From the NCBI RefSeq assembly GCF_937616625.2, contig NC_065570.1, forward strand, positions 25,134,046-25,198,045: a stretch of 64,000 bases of DNA, given 5' to 3'. The notes under the pieces are model-generated. The model was not told the DNA's origin. It made no database searches and worked only from the letters and a program-made list of their open reading frames with translations. Shown piece after piece: positions 21,063-33,420 of the stretch (its first letter is position 1; every line of letters begins with the position of its first letter). The position numbers and the translations under genes were made by a program. This DNA comes from Mercurialis annua (taxonomy: Eukaryota; Streptophyta; Magnoliopsida; Malpighiales; Euphorbiaceae).

Positions 21063-21843
21063 GGCTCGATGACTACTGTGATGCAACCTTCGTATCAACA
21101 TCAGAGGACTGCGCATCAGGCAGCGTCAGGATATGATCAGAAAGGAAGTACCTTTACTGGCCAGAGAGGCCGTGGTTATGCAAATCGAGGAGGAAGGAAA
21201 GGCGGAGGTCGTGGTACTGGCCAGACTTCGCAAGCTGGTGGAAGTCAGGCTAGGGTCTTTGCACTGAATCCTCAAGAGGCTCAGGCTTCCAATGCTGTGG
21301 TGAAAGGTACCTTTCCTATCGCTTCTCAAGACGCATTAATTTTATTTATTTCGGGCGCTACGCATTCGTTTGCTTCGCCTAGCTTCGCTAGTAAGTTAGG
21401 AGTGCAACCTGCGTATCTTAGGAATCCTTTGTTTGTAGCTACTCCAGTTGGCGAGCGTGTGGAAGTTAGTATCGTCTATCCGTCTTGTCCTGTGAGAGTT
21501 CAAGGACGAGATTTGTTAGTTGACTTGATTTTTCTCGAGGTATTAGCTTTTGACGTTATACTAGGAATGGATTGGATGGCACAGCACTACGCCAATGTGG
21601 ATTGTCGGAAGAAGACGGTAACATTCAATACACCTGGGATTGAACCAGTCTCAATTCAAGGTGATAAGACGGAATCTCCTACGAGTATTATCTCAGCTAT
21701 TAAAGCTTGTCGCATGTTGAAAAAGGGGTGTCAAGGATTCTTAGCGATAGTACGAGACGTGGAGAAGAAAAGTGTAAATTTAAATGATGTACCAGTTGTA
21801 TCGGAATATCTAGACGTTTTTCCAGAAGAATTACCTGGATTAC
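21063..21843 (+). pseudogene. Linker and aspartic protease of the gypsy element; catalytic Asp replaced
   Basis: This frame continues that of late gag after the TAA at 21060. It opens with a Gly/Arg/Gln-rich linker and then carries the retropepsin fold of plant gypsy elements (VVKGTFPIASQDALILF, HSFASPSFASKLGV, FDVILGMDWM). The active-site triplet normally reading D-S/T-G is I-S-G here: codon ATT at 21348-21350, followed by TCG GGC. This removes the catalytic aspartate. A 1-nt frameshift near 21843, in LPGLP, separates it from reverse transcriptase. Retropepsins cleave the Gag-Pol polyprotein; this copy could not. Confidence 0.85.
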
Positions 21844-22780
21844 CCAGACCGTGAGATTAAGTTTTGTATCGAATTGGCTCCTGGCACGAAGCCGATATCG
21901 ATACCTCCTTATCGAATGGCGCCAGCAGAGCTCAAGGAACTTAAGGATAAACTAGAAGAATTGTTTGATCGCGGTTTCATCAGACCAAGTGTATCCCCAT
22001 GGGGTGCACCAGTGCTATTCATGAAAAAGAAGGATGGATCACTTCGACTTTGCATCGATTATCGACAGCTGAATAAAGTCACGATCAAGAATAAGTATCC
22101 GTTACCTAGAATCGACGATTTATTCGATCAGTTACAAGGAGCGAAGTATTTCTCCAAGATCGACCTGAGGTCAAGCTATCATCAGCTGAAGATTCGCGAC
22201 AATGGCATTCAGAAAACTGCCTTTCGAACTTGATATGGACATTACGAGTTTCTCGTTATGTCATTCAGATTGACGAACGCGCCAGCAGCCTTCATGGATT
22301 TAATGAATAGAATATTCAAACCGTGCTTGGATCATCGTGATCGTGTTCATCGACGACATTTTGATCTATTCACGTTCAGAAGAAGAACATGCACATCATC
22401 TGCGGATAGTACTACAGACGTCAAGAGAGCATCAGCTTTACGCCAAATTCTCTAAACGTGAATTTTGGCTAATGGAAGTAGCGTTCTTAGGTCATGTGGT
22501 TTCACAAAGTGGTATCACGGTTCACGGAAAGAAGATCGAAACTGTGATAGAATCAAAACGACCTGAATCGGTTACGGAAATTAGGAGTTTCCTTGGTTTA
22601 GCGGGATATTATATACGATTCGTACAGGACTTTTCGAAGATCGCTGTACCCTTGACAAAGTTGACCCAGAAGAACGCGAAATTTAACTGCACGGACCAGT
22701 GTGAACTTAGTTTTCTGAAATTGAAAAAGTGTTTGACGACAACACCAGTCTTAGCACTACCAGAAGGAATTGAAGGATTC
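21844..22780 (+). pseudogene. Reverse transcriptase of the gypsy element; frameshifted
   Basis: RT copies element RNA into DNA. The first frame holds [40 protein letters not shown] and [22 protein letters not shown] at 22231-22233 then interrupts a strongly conserved segment, where the codon is consistent with CGA-to-TGA change. The frame continues ([20 protein letters not shown]) until a frameshift near 22335. The catalytic box appears in the next frame as FIDD (22346-22357), the plant-gypsy variant of YxDD, followed by [11 protein letters not shown] and [17 protein letters not shown]. The aspartate pair is intact, but the stop and frameshift disable the enzyme. Confidence 0.93.
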
Positions 22781-23227
22781 ACAATTTACTGTGATGCGTC
22801 AAGAGTTGGATTAGGATGCGTCCTAATGAAACATGGAAGCGTAATCGCATACGCTTCGCGACAGCTTAAGAAGCATGAAACAAACTATCCGACGCACGAT
22901 CTAGAGCTAGCAGCGGTGATTTTCGCGTTGAAGATTTGGAGGCATTATTTGTACGGCGCCATATGCGAGATCTTTACAGATCATAAAAGTTTGAAATACA
23001 TTTTCGATCAACGAGAACTGAATCTCAGACAGAGGAGATGGATGGATTTATTCAAAGACTATGACTGCACGATTCAATACCATCCGGGCAAAGCGAACGT
23101 GGTGGCAGATGCGTTAAGTTGGAAATCAGCAGGAAGTCTCGCGCATATTATAACGTCATGGCGGAGACCATTAATTAACGAGATTCACAATATGTTTAGC
23201 CAAGGAGTGGAGTTTGAGATTTCATAA
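22781..23227 (+). pseudogene. RNase H domain of the gypsy element, catalytic residues present
   Basis: RNase H degrades the RNA strand during reverse transcription. It is in frame with the FIDD part of RT. The D-E-D-D catalytic set is visible: Asp at 22793 (YCDAS), Glu at 22904 (LELAAV), Asp at 22979 (FTDHKSL) and Asp at 23108 (VVADALS). Other family landmarks are [20 protein letters not shown] and [13 protein letters not shown]. The frame stops at TAA 23225-23227 in the linker to integrase. This is the best preserved domain in the element, but the upstream breaks prevent its translation as part of Pol. Confidence 0.92.
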
Positions 23228-23251
23228 CTCGGAAACCTAATAGCTCACAGC

Positions 23252-23502
23252 TAACGATACGATCGACGTTGATTGAGGAAGTACAACAAGGAAAGAGTCA
23301 AGATTTCAGTATCGTTAACGGAATACTGAAATATGGAAATCGAATGTGCGTTCCAGACGTGGAAGACTTGAAACAGAAGATCATGGAAGAGACCCATGGG
23401 ACGATTTATAGTGTTCATCCTGGTTCTACAAAGATGTACCATTACATTAAGATAACATATTGGTGGAGTGGAATGAAAAAAGACATCGCGGAATTCGTGG
23501 CA
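23252..23502 (+). pseudogene. Integrase N-terminal fragment, cut by the satellite
   Basis: Integrase inserts element DNA into the host genome. After a frameshift near 23250, the frame shows LIEEVQQGKSQDF, a linker and the start of the HHCC zinc domain (EETHGTIYSVHPGSTKMYHY, then YWWSGMKKDIAEFV). Both histidines can be placed, but the sequence ends before the cysteine pair and the D-D-E core. The next bases (GCATAATATAACC) are ordinary satellite, and the TAA that closes the frame belongs to the satellite. A few shared bases (GCATAATA-type) at the join suggest microhomology. Confidence 0.85.
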
Positions 23503-26500
23503 TAATATAACCTAACCATGACTTGAGACGGGCCATACTAATTTAGCGTCAATTTTTACTCACACATTGCGTTATATAACCTAACCATCCTTAGGTAATT
23601 GGAACACGTTAAATAGACTTGAGACAAAACATACTAATCTAGCGTCACTTTTCATGCACACTTAGCATAAATAGACTTGAAACGCGCCATACTGATCTAG
23701 CGTCACTTTTTACGCACGCTTTGCGTAATATAACCAAACCATGCATAGGTAATTGGAATGACGCGTTAAAGAGACTTGAGACGCGACATACTAATCTATC
23801 CGTCACTTTTCACGCACAACTTTGCGTAATCTAACCTAACCATGCTTAGGAAATCGGAACGACGCGTTAAAGAGACTTGAGACGCGACTAACTAATCTAT
23901 TTTCAATTTTTGCGCACACTTTGCGTCATATATACTAACCTTGCATAGGTAATCGGAACGACGTGTTAGAGAAACTTGTGACGCGACATAAGCATGGTAA
24001 TCGATACGACGCGTTAAAGAGACTTGAGACGCGACATACAAATCTATTGTCACTTTTCACGCACACTTTGCATAATGTAACCTAACTATGCTTAGGTAAT
24101 CGGAACGAAGCATTAAAGAGACTTGACACTCGACATACAAATCTAGCGTCACGTTTCAAGCACACTTTACGTAATATAACCTAACAATGGTTAGGTAATC
24201 AGAACGACGCATTACAGAGACTTGAGACGCACCATACTAATCTAGCATCACTTTTTACGCAGACTTTGCGTAATATAAACGAACCATGGTTAGGTAATCG
24301 GAACAACGAGATAAAGAAACTTGAGACGTGACATACTAATTTAGCGTCACTTTTCACGCACACTTTGCGTAATATAACCTAACCATGCTTAGGAAGTTGG
24401 AACGACGCGTTAATGAGACTTAAGATGCGACATACTAACCTAGCAGCTGTTTTCACGCACACGTTACGTAATATAGCCTAACCATGCTTAGGTAATCGGA
24501 ACGACGCATTTAAGAGGCTTGAGACGCGACATACTAATCTAGCATCACTTTTCACGCACACTTTACCTAAAATAACATAACCATGCTTAGGTAATCAGAA
24601 CAAGGTGTTATGAAGACTTGAGACGCGGCATACTAATCTATTGTCACTTTTTATGCACGCTTTGCCTAATATAACCTAACCATGCTTTGGTAATCGGAAC
24701 GTCTTGTTAAAGAGACTTGTAACGTGATATAAGCATGGTAATCGAAACGACGCGATAAAGAGACTTGAGACGCGCCATACTAATCTAGCGTCACTTTTTA
24801 CGCACATACTGCGTAATATAACCTAACCATGCTTTGGTAATAAGAACGACCTGTTAAAGAGACTTGTGACGCGACATAGGCATTGTAATCGAAACGACGC
24901 GTTAAAGAGACTTGAGACGCGACATACTAATCTATTGTTATTTTTCACGCACACGTTGCGTAATATAACGGCTTAGGTAATCGAAACGACGCATTAAATA
25001 GACTCTAAAGGCGACATCCTAAACTAGCGTCACTTTTCACGCACACTTTGTGTAATAACATAACCATGCTTAGGTAATTGGAACAACGCGTTAGAGAGAC
25101 TTGTGACGTGGTATACTTATCTAGCGTAAGTTTTAATGCTCACTTTGCGTAATATAACCTAACCATGCATAGGTAATCCGAACGACGCGTTAAAGTCACT
25201 TGAGTCGCGCCATACTAATTTAGCGTCACTTTTGACTCACACTTTGCATAATATAACCTAACCATGTTTAGGTAATCGGAACGGCGCCTTAAAAATACTT
25301 GAGACGCGACATACTAATCTAGCATAACTATTCACGCACTCTTTGCGTAATATAACCTAACCATGTTTAGGAAATAGGAAAAACTCGTTAAAGAGACTTG
25401 AGACGTAATATGCTAATCTATTTTCACTTTTCACGCACACTCTGTGTAATATAACCTAACGATGCTTAGGTAATTGGAACGACGGGTTAAAGAGACTTGT
25501 GATGCGACATACTAATCTAGCGTCACTTTTTACGCACACTTTGAGTAATATAACTAAACCATGCTTAGGTAATTGGCACGACGCGTTTGAGAAACTTGTG
25601 ACGCGACATAAGCATGGTAATCGAAACGACGCGTTAACGAGACTTGAGACGCGCCATACAAATCTAGCGTCACTTTTACGCATAAATTGCGTAATATAAC
25701 CTAACCATGCTTAGGTAATCTGAACGACTAGTTAAAGAGACTTGAAATGCGACATACTAAATCTAGCGTAACTTTTCACGCACACTTTGCGTCATATGAC
25801 CTAACCATGCTTAGGAAATCGGAACGACGCGTTAAAGTGACTTGAGTAAGGACATCTTGATCTAGCGTCACTCTTCACGCACACTTACGTAATATAACAT
25901 ATCATGCTTAGGTAATCGAAACGACGCGTTAAAGAGACTTGAAACGCGCCATACTAATCTAGCGTCACTTTTTTTAAGCACGCTTTGCGTAATATAACCT
26001 AACCATACTTAGGTAATCGGAACGACGCGTTAAAGAGACTTAAGACAAGCTTGGTGATCTAAACCTAACCATGCTTAGGTAATCGAAACGACGCGTTAAA
26101 GAGACTTGAGACGCGACATACTAATCTAAACCTAACCATGCATAGGCAATCGGAACGACGCGTTAAAGAGATTTGAGACGCGACACACTAACCAAGCAAC
26201 AGTTTTCATGCACACATTGTGTATTATAACCGAACCATGCTTAGGTAATCGAAACGACTAGTTAAAGACACTTGAGATGCGTCATACTAATCTATTGTCA
26301 CTTTTCATGCACACTTTGCGTAATATAACCTAACCATGAATAGGTAATCGAACGGCGCCTAATAGAGACTTGAGACGAGACGTACTAATCTAGCGTCACT
26401 TTTCACCCACACTTTGCGTAAAATAAACCAGGCTTAGGTAATAGGAACTACGCGTTAGAGAGACTTGAGACGCGACATACTAATCTAGCGTCACTTTTCA

Positions 26501-28467
26501 CGCACACTTTGCGTAATATAACCTAACCATACTTAGGTAATCGGAACGACAGTTAAAGAGACGCCAGACGCGATATACTAATCTAGCGTCACTTTTCACG
26601 CACACTTTGCGTAATTTAACCTAGCCATGCTTAGGTAATCAGAACGACGCGATAAAGAGACTTGAGACGCGACATACTAATCTAACGTCACTTTTCACGC
26701 ACATTCTTCGTAATATAACCTAACCATGCTTAGGTATTCAAAACTACGCGTTACAGAGATTTGCACGCGACATACTAATCTAGCATCCCTTTTCACGCAC
26801 AATTTGTGTAGTATAACCTCACCATGCTTCTTTGGAAATCGGAACGACGTGTTAATGAGACTTCAGACGCAACATACTAATCTAGCATCACTTTTCACGC
26901 ACACTTTGCATAATATAACCTAACAATGCTTAAGTAATCGGAACACACGTTAAAGATACTTGAGACGCGACATACTAATGTAGCGTCACTTTTCACGCAC
27001 ACTTTTTGTAAAATAACCTAACCATGATTAGTTAATCGGAACGACGCATAAAAGAGATTTCAGAGGCGACATACTAATCTATCGTCACTTTTCACGCAAT
27101 CTTTGCGTAATATAACCTAACCATGCTTAGGAAATCGGAACAACGCATTAAAGAGACTTGAGTAGCGACATACTAATCTATCGTCACTCGCACGCACACT
27201 TTGCGTAAAATAACCTAACCATGCATACGTAATCGGAAAGATGCGTTAAGAGACTTGAGACGCGACATACTAATCTAGCGTCCCTTTTCACGCACACTTT
27301 ATGTAATATAACTTAACTATGCTTAGGTAATCGGAATACGCATTAATGAAACTTGAGATGCGTCATACTAATCTAGCGTCACTTTTCAAGCACACTTAGC
27401 GTAATATAACCTAACCATGCTTAGGTAATCGGAATGACGCGTTAAAAAGACTTGAGATGCTATATACTAATCTATTGTCACTTTTCACGCACACTTTGCG
27501 TAATATAATCTAACCATGCTTAGGTAATCAGAACGACGCATTAGAGACTCTTGTGACGCGACATAAGCTTAGTAATCGAAACGACGAGTTAAAGAGACTT
27601 GAAACGCGCCATACTAATATAGCGTCACTTTTTACGCACGCTTTGCGTAATATCACCTAACCATGCATAGGTAATCGGAACAACGCATCAAAGATACTTG
27701 AGTAGCGACATATTAATCTAGCGTCATTTTTCCCGCACACTTTGCGTAATAATACCTAACCATGCTTAGGTAATCGGAATACGTATTAAAGAGACTTGAG
27801 ACGCATCATACCAGTCTAGCGTCACTTTTCCCGCACACTTTGCGTAATATAATCTAACCATGCCTAGGTAATCGGAACGACGCGTTAAAAAGACTTGAGA
27901 TGCTACATACTAATCTATTGTCACTTTTCACGCACACTTTGCGTAATATAATCTAACCATGCATAGGTAATTAGAACGACACGTTAGAGACACTTGTGAC
28001 GCGACATAAGCACAGTAATCGAAACGACGCATTAAAGAGACTTGAGACCCGACATACTAATTTAGCGTCACTTTTCACTTACACTTTGCGTAATATAACT
28101 AAACCATGCTTAGGTAATCGGAACGACGAGTAAAAGAGACTTGAGACGCGACATACTAATCTAGCGTTACTTTTCACGCACACTACCTAACCATGCTTAG
28201 GTAATCGGAACGACGCGTTAAAGAGACTTGAGACGCGACATACTAATATATCTGTCACTTTTCACCCACACTTTGCATAATACAACCTAACCATGATTAG
28301 GTAATCGGAAAGACGCTTTAAAGACACTTGAGACACGACATACTAACCTAGCAACAGTTTTCACGCACACATTCCGTAATATAACCTAACCATGCTTTTG
28401 TAAACGGAACGACGCTTTAAAGAGACTTGAGACGCAACATACTAATCTATCGTCACTTTTCACACAC
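23503..28467 (+). repeat. Satellite array, plus orientation, between the gypsy element and the LTR fragment
   Basis: About 50 monomers, mostly 99 bp with scattered 147-bp long forms (GACATAAGCATGG near 23990, 24735 and 25607). The first monomer is internally deleted: CCTAACCATG joins directly to ACTTGAGACGGG, missing about 30 bp. Divergence between neighbours is high and no multi-kb repeat unit was seen here. Nothing else is visible in this stretch. Confidence 0.93.
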
Positions 28468-28579
28468 ACCTAGTTAGTCACACACAATAGAGTGTGCAGC
28501 CGATTGAGTTTACGAAAGATCAATTTCATATAGATACTAGCATATCTCGGAAATTATTGTATTATGAAAAACCAGTACA

Positions 28580-28705
28580 AATTAGGGAGTAATTTGTAAG
28601 AGTTATAAATTAGTAGGAACCTAATTGTACTATGTCCATGGTAATTAGGGACTAATTTATAAGACTTATAAATTAGTAGGAACCTAATTATATTTTAGCC
28701 AAGTT
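28580..28705 (+). repeat. 63-bp tandem duplication inside the LTR fragment
   Basis: AATTAGGGAGTAATTT at 28580 and AATTAGGGACTAATTT at 28643 each start a unit containing TATAAATTAGTAGGAACC. The LTR at 15120-16936 has one copy only, so the duplication arose after the two copies diverged. Confidence 0.75.
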
Positions 28706-28829
28706 TTATGATTAAAAGGCTTAAGTAATTAATTAGTGTAATTATTGATACTTAAATCCCTAATCCTAAGCTAATGGAATGATGATGTCATGGTGATGAT
28801 GTAATGAGATAAGCTTATGTCATATATGT

Positions 28830-28875
28830 GATGTCATATTATGACATCACCTATATGATGTCATATTATGACATC
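28830..28875. repeat. Two 19-bp palindromes, 27 bp apart, in LTR U3
   Basis: GATGTCATATTATGACATC starts at 28830 and 28857 (8-bp arms, 3-nt centre). Each holds TGACATC/GATGTCA words similar to bZIP-type sites, and they lie 110-150 bp upstream of the TATA box. The other LTR has looser GATGTCAC/GATGTCATG repeats at the same place. A regulatory role is only inferred from location. Confidence 0.6.
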
Positions 28876-28982
28876 ACCTATATGATGTCACCACATGAAT
28901 GGGGTCATCTGGTGGCAACACCTTTGCTTGGTGTGTGACACCTAGCATGCAAGGTGTTGCATTCTTAAGAAATGCTCTAGCA

Positions 28983-28992
28983 TATAAATAGA
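28983..28992 (+). promoter_or_regulatory. TATA box of the LTR fragment
   Basis: TATAAATAGA, conserved with 16502-16511 of the other LTR. The surrounding leader is retained. Confidence 0.6.
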
Positions 28993-29447
28993 GTTTGTCC
29001 TTGCTCATTTCATTACATCACACAACACACATGTCACTACAAAGTTGTAGAGAGAGAAAGCACTTGAAGGAGTTCAAGTAGTCATCAATCATGGGAAAAA
29101 CTTGGCAACGTTTTTCATACATCCGGGCAAGGTCGTAATCGCGGCGAGAGTTTGAGCTTAGGGCTGCTCGGCAAGAGGAACTCTTGCAGATTACTTCAAG
29201 GCGAGGATTCAATCGGACGCATACTCGTGTGGACGAGCTTGAGGTCTCCGTACTTTCGGGACTACAAGAATCGTTGGAGAATCGACAAAGGTATTCTTCT
29301 TATGATTCCTAGATGCGTGCTTTAATTACTAAATGATACGACGATCCATTTATTGTTGATATGATCAACTTTAGGATCCGGATTGCAGGAATTTCGATTT
29401 TGAATTGAAATATACAATCCAGACCCGCTCGTCCCGCTGCGCCATCA

Positions 29448-32400
29448 GCGACATACTAATCTGGCGTCACTTTTCACGCACACTTTGCGTAATATAACCT
29501 AACCATGCTTAGTTAGTCGGAACAACGCGTTAAATAGAATTGAGACGCGATATACTAATCTAGCGTCAGTTTTCAAGCAAACTTTGCGTACTATAACCTA
29601 ACCATGGTTAGGTAATCGCAACGCCGCTTTAAATCAACTTGAGACGCGACATACTAATTAATTGTGGCTTTTCATGCACACTTTGCGTAATATAACCTAA
29701 CCATGCTTAGGAAATCGGAACAACGCGTTAGAGGGACTTGAGGTAGGATATACTAATCCAGCATCACTTTTCACGCACACTTTGCGTAATATAACCTAAC
29801 CATGCTTAGGTAATCGTAATGACGCGTTAAAGAGACTTGGGACAAGAGATAAGCATGGTAATCAAAACGACGCGTCACTTTTTACGCACACTTCGCGTAA
29901 TATAACCTAACCATTCTTAGGTAATCGGAACGACGCGTTCAATAGATGTAAGACGCGACATACTATTGTCATTTTTCACGCACACTTTGCGTAATATAAC
30001 CTAACCATGCTTAGGAAATCGAAATGACGCATTACATAGACTTGTGACGCGACATAAGCATGGTAATTGGAACGACGAGATAAAGTGACTTGAGACGCGA
30101 CATACTAATCTAGCGTCACTTTTTAAGCACACTTTGCGTAAAATAATCTAACCATGCTTGGGTAATCGGAACCACGCGTTAAAGAGAATTGAGAGGCAAC
30201 ATACTAATCTAGCGTCACTTTTCACGCACACTTATAGTAAAATAACCTAATCATGCTTAGGTAATCGGAACATTGCGTTAAAGAGACTTGAGACGCGACA
30301 TACTAATCTAGCGTCTCTTTTCACGCACACTTTGCGTAATATAACCTAACTATGCTTAGGTAACCGGAACGACGCCTATACTAATCTAGCTTATCTAGCG
30401 TAACCTTTCACGCACACTTTTCGTAATATAACCTAACCATTCTTAAGTAATCGTAACGATGCGTTAAATAGACTTGAAACACAACATACTAATGTATTGT
30501 TACTTTTCACGCACACTTTCCGTAAAGTAACCTAACCATCCTTAGGTAATCGGTACAACGCGTTAAAGATAATTGAGACACGATATACTAATCCAGCGTC
30601 ACTTTCCGCAAACACTTTGTGTAATATAACTAACCATGCCTAGGTAATCGGAACGACGCGCTAAATAGACGTGAGAATCGACATACTAATTTATTGTTAC
30701 TTTTCACGCACATTTTGTGTAATATATAACCTAACCATGCTTAGTTAATCGGATAGACGCGTTAGAGAGACTTGTGATGCGATATAAGGATGGTAATCGA
30801 AACGACGCGTTAACGAGACTTGAGACGCGACATACTAATCTAGAGTCATTTTTCACGCGGACGTTGCCTAATATAACCTAACCATGCTTATGTAATCGGG
30901 ACGACGAGTTAAAGATCATTGAGACGCGACATACTAATCTAGCGTAACTTTTCACGCACACCTTGCGTAATATAACCTAGCCATGCTTTGGTAATCAGAA
31001 CGACACGTTGAAGAGACTTGAGACGCGATATATTAATCTAACGTAACTTTTCACGCACACTTTGCGTAATACAATCTAACCATGATTAAGTAATCGGAAC
31101 GACGTGTTAAAGAGAATTGAGACGCGTAATACTAATCTAGCGTTACATTTTACGCACACATTGCGTATTATAACCTAACCATTCTTGGTAAATCAGAACA
31201 GCGCGTTAGAGAGACTTGAAATACGATATACTAATCTCGCGTCACTTTTCACGCCCACTTTTTGTAATATAACCTAACCATGCTTAGGTAATCGGAACGA
31301 CGCGTGAAAGAGACCTGAGACGCGGCATACTAATCTAGCGTCACTTTTCACGCACACTTTGCGTAATATTAGCCACCATGCTTAGGTAATGGAAAAGACG
31401 CTTTAGAGAGACTTGTGACGCAACATAAGCATGGTAATCGGAACGACGCGTTTAAGTGACTTGAGATGCGACATACTAATCTAGCGTCATTTTTCACGCA
31501 CACTTTGCGTAATATAACCTAACCATGCTTAGTTAATCGGAACAACGCGTTCAATAGAATTAAGACGCGATATACTAATCTAGCGTCAGTATTCAAGAAA
31601 ACTTTGCGTACTATAACCTAACTATGGTTAGGTAATCGCAAAGCCGCTTTAAATCGACTTGAGACTCGACATACTAATTAATTGTGACTTTTCACGCACA
31701 CTTTGCGTAATATAACCCAACCATGCTTAGATAATCAGAATGACGCGTTAAAGACACTTGAGACACGACATACTAATATAGCGTCACTTTTCATGCACAC
31801 GTTACGTAAATAACCTACCTATGCTTAGGTAATCGCAACGAGGCGTTAAAGAAAATTGAGATGCGACTTAGTCATCTAGCGTCAGTTTTCACGCAGACCT
31901 TTCGTATTATAACCTAACCATGCTTAGGTAATCAGAATGACGTGTTAAAGAGACTTGAGAAACGACATACTAATCTAGCGTCACTTTTCACGCACACTTT
32001 GCATAATATAACCTAACCATGCTTAATTAATCGAAACGACGTGTTAAAGAGACTTGAGACACGACATACTAATTTAGCGTCACTTTTGAAGCACTCTTTG
32101 CGTAATATAACATAACCATGCTTAGGTAATCGGAATGACGCATTCAAGAGGCTTGAAACACCACATACTAATCTAGCGTAAGTTTTCACGCACACTTTGC
32201 ATAATAGAACCTAACCATACTTAGGTAATCGGAAAGACGCGTTAAATAAAATTCAGACGCGACATACTAATATATTGTTACTTTTCACGGACGCTTTGCG
32301 TAAAGTAACCTAACCATCCTTATGTAATCGGTACAACATATTAAAGAGAATTGAGACGCGACATACTAATCCAGCGTCACTTTCCATGCAAACTTTGTGT

Positions 32401-33420
32401 AATATAACCTGACCATGCTTAGGTAATCGGAACGACGCGTTAAATAGACGTGAAACTCGAAATACTAATTTATTGTTACTTTTCACGCACATTTTGAGTA
32501 ATATATAACCATGTTAAAGAGACTTGAGACGCAACATACTAATCTGGCGTCACTTTTCACGCACTCTTTACGTAATATAACCTAACCATGCTTAGGTAAT
32601 CAGAACGACTCGTTAAAGAGACTTTAAACGCGACATACTAATCTGGCGTCACTTTTCACGCAAACTTGGCATAATATAACCTAACCATAGGTAATCGGAA
32701 AAGACGAATTAAAGAGTCTTGAAACGCGACATATTAATCTAGCGTCACTTTTCACGCACACCTTGCGTAATATAACCTAACCATGCTTAGGTAATCGGAA
32801 CGACGCGTTAAATAGACTTGGGATGCGACATACTAATCTGTTGTCATTCTGCACGCACACTTTGTAAAATATATCCTAACCATGCTTAGGTAATCGGAAC
32901 GACGCGTTAGAGAGACTTGTGATGCGACATAAGCATGGTAATCAAAAAGACTCGTTAAAGAGACTTGAGACGCTGAATACTAATCTATTGTTACTTTTCA
33001 TGCACACTTTGCGTAATATAATATAATCATGCTTAAGTAATCGGAACGACACGTTAGAGAGACTTGTGACGCGACGTAAGCATGGTAATCGAAATGACGC
33101 GTTAAAGAGACTTGAGATGCGCCGTACTAATCTACTGTCACTTTTTACGCACACTATTCATAATATAACCTAACCATGCGTAGGTAATCAGAACGACGTG
33201 TTAAATAGACTTGAGACGCGACATACTAATCGATTGTCACTTTTCACACACACTTTATGTAATATAATCTAACCATGCTTAGGTAATCGGAACGACGCGT
33301 TAAAGAGGTTTTAGACGCGACATACTAATCTATTATTGTCACTTTTCACACACACTTTGCGTAATATAACCTAGCATGCTTAGGTAATCGGAACGACGCG
33401 TTACAGAGACTTGTGACGCG
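29448..33420 (+). repeat. Satellite array, plus orientation, left of the multi-kb repeats
   Basis: Monomers of both lengths. A section near 29450-29700 (TTGAGACGCGATATACTAATC, then CCATGGTTAGGTAATCGCAA) is closely repeated near 31500-31700, an offset of about 2.0 kb. The block from about 32690 (CCATAGGTAATCGGAAAAGACG) recurs near 35900. No gene is visible. Confidence 0.9.

Larger units (their letters stand above)
17509..23502 (+). mobile_element. Ty3/gypsy (chromovirus, Tekay/Del-like) retrotransposon, 3'-truncated within integrase
   Basis: The element starts TGTAATACCCC and shows, in order, 5' LTR (17509-19659), primer site, gag with CCHC knuckle, protease, reverse transcriptase, RNase H and the N-terminal part of integrase. 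It stops at 23502 where plus-orientation satellite begins. The integrase core, any chromodomain and the 3' LTR are absent. The protein style ([37 protein letters not shown]) and gene order fit plant chromoviruses of the Tekay/Del type; without the chromodomain this lineage is provisional. Multiple stops and frameshifts make it non-functional. Confidence 0.88.
28468..29447 (+). mobile_element. 5'-truncated LTR fragment, same family as 15120-16936
   Basis: The sequence from ACCTAGTTAGTCACACACAA to CCATCA is colinear with 16146-16936 of the complete LTR, including the TATA box (28983-28992) and the stretch ACGAGCTTGAGG with its neighbours. The left end is broken within CACACACACC, where satellite and LTR share CA-rich bases. 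The right end is the LTR terminus (CCATCA), after which satellite resumes at GCGACATACTAATC. It is longer than the matching part of the other copy because of a 63-bp tandem duplication (AATTAGGG at 28580 and 28643) and extra GATGTCAT palindromes. No target duplication can be tested. Confidence 0.85.

Noticed and set aside
23252..23505. Intact integrase gene
   Set aside because: Only the N-terminal linker and half the zinc domain are present. The frame ends on a TAA contributed by the satellite.
29018..29212. 64-codon minus-strand frame in the LTR fragment
   Set aside because: It is antisense to the LTR leader, with no domain and no equivalent in the other LTR copy.
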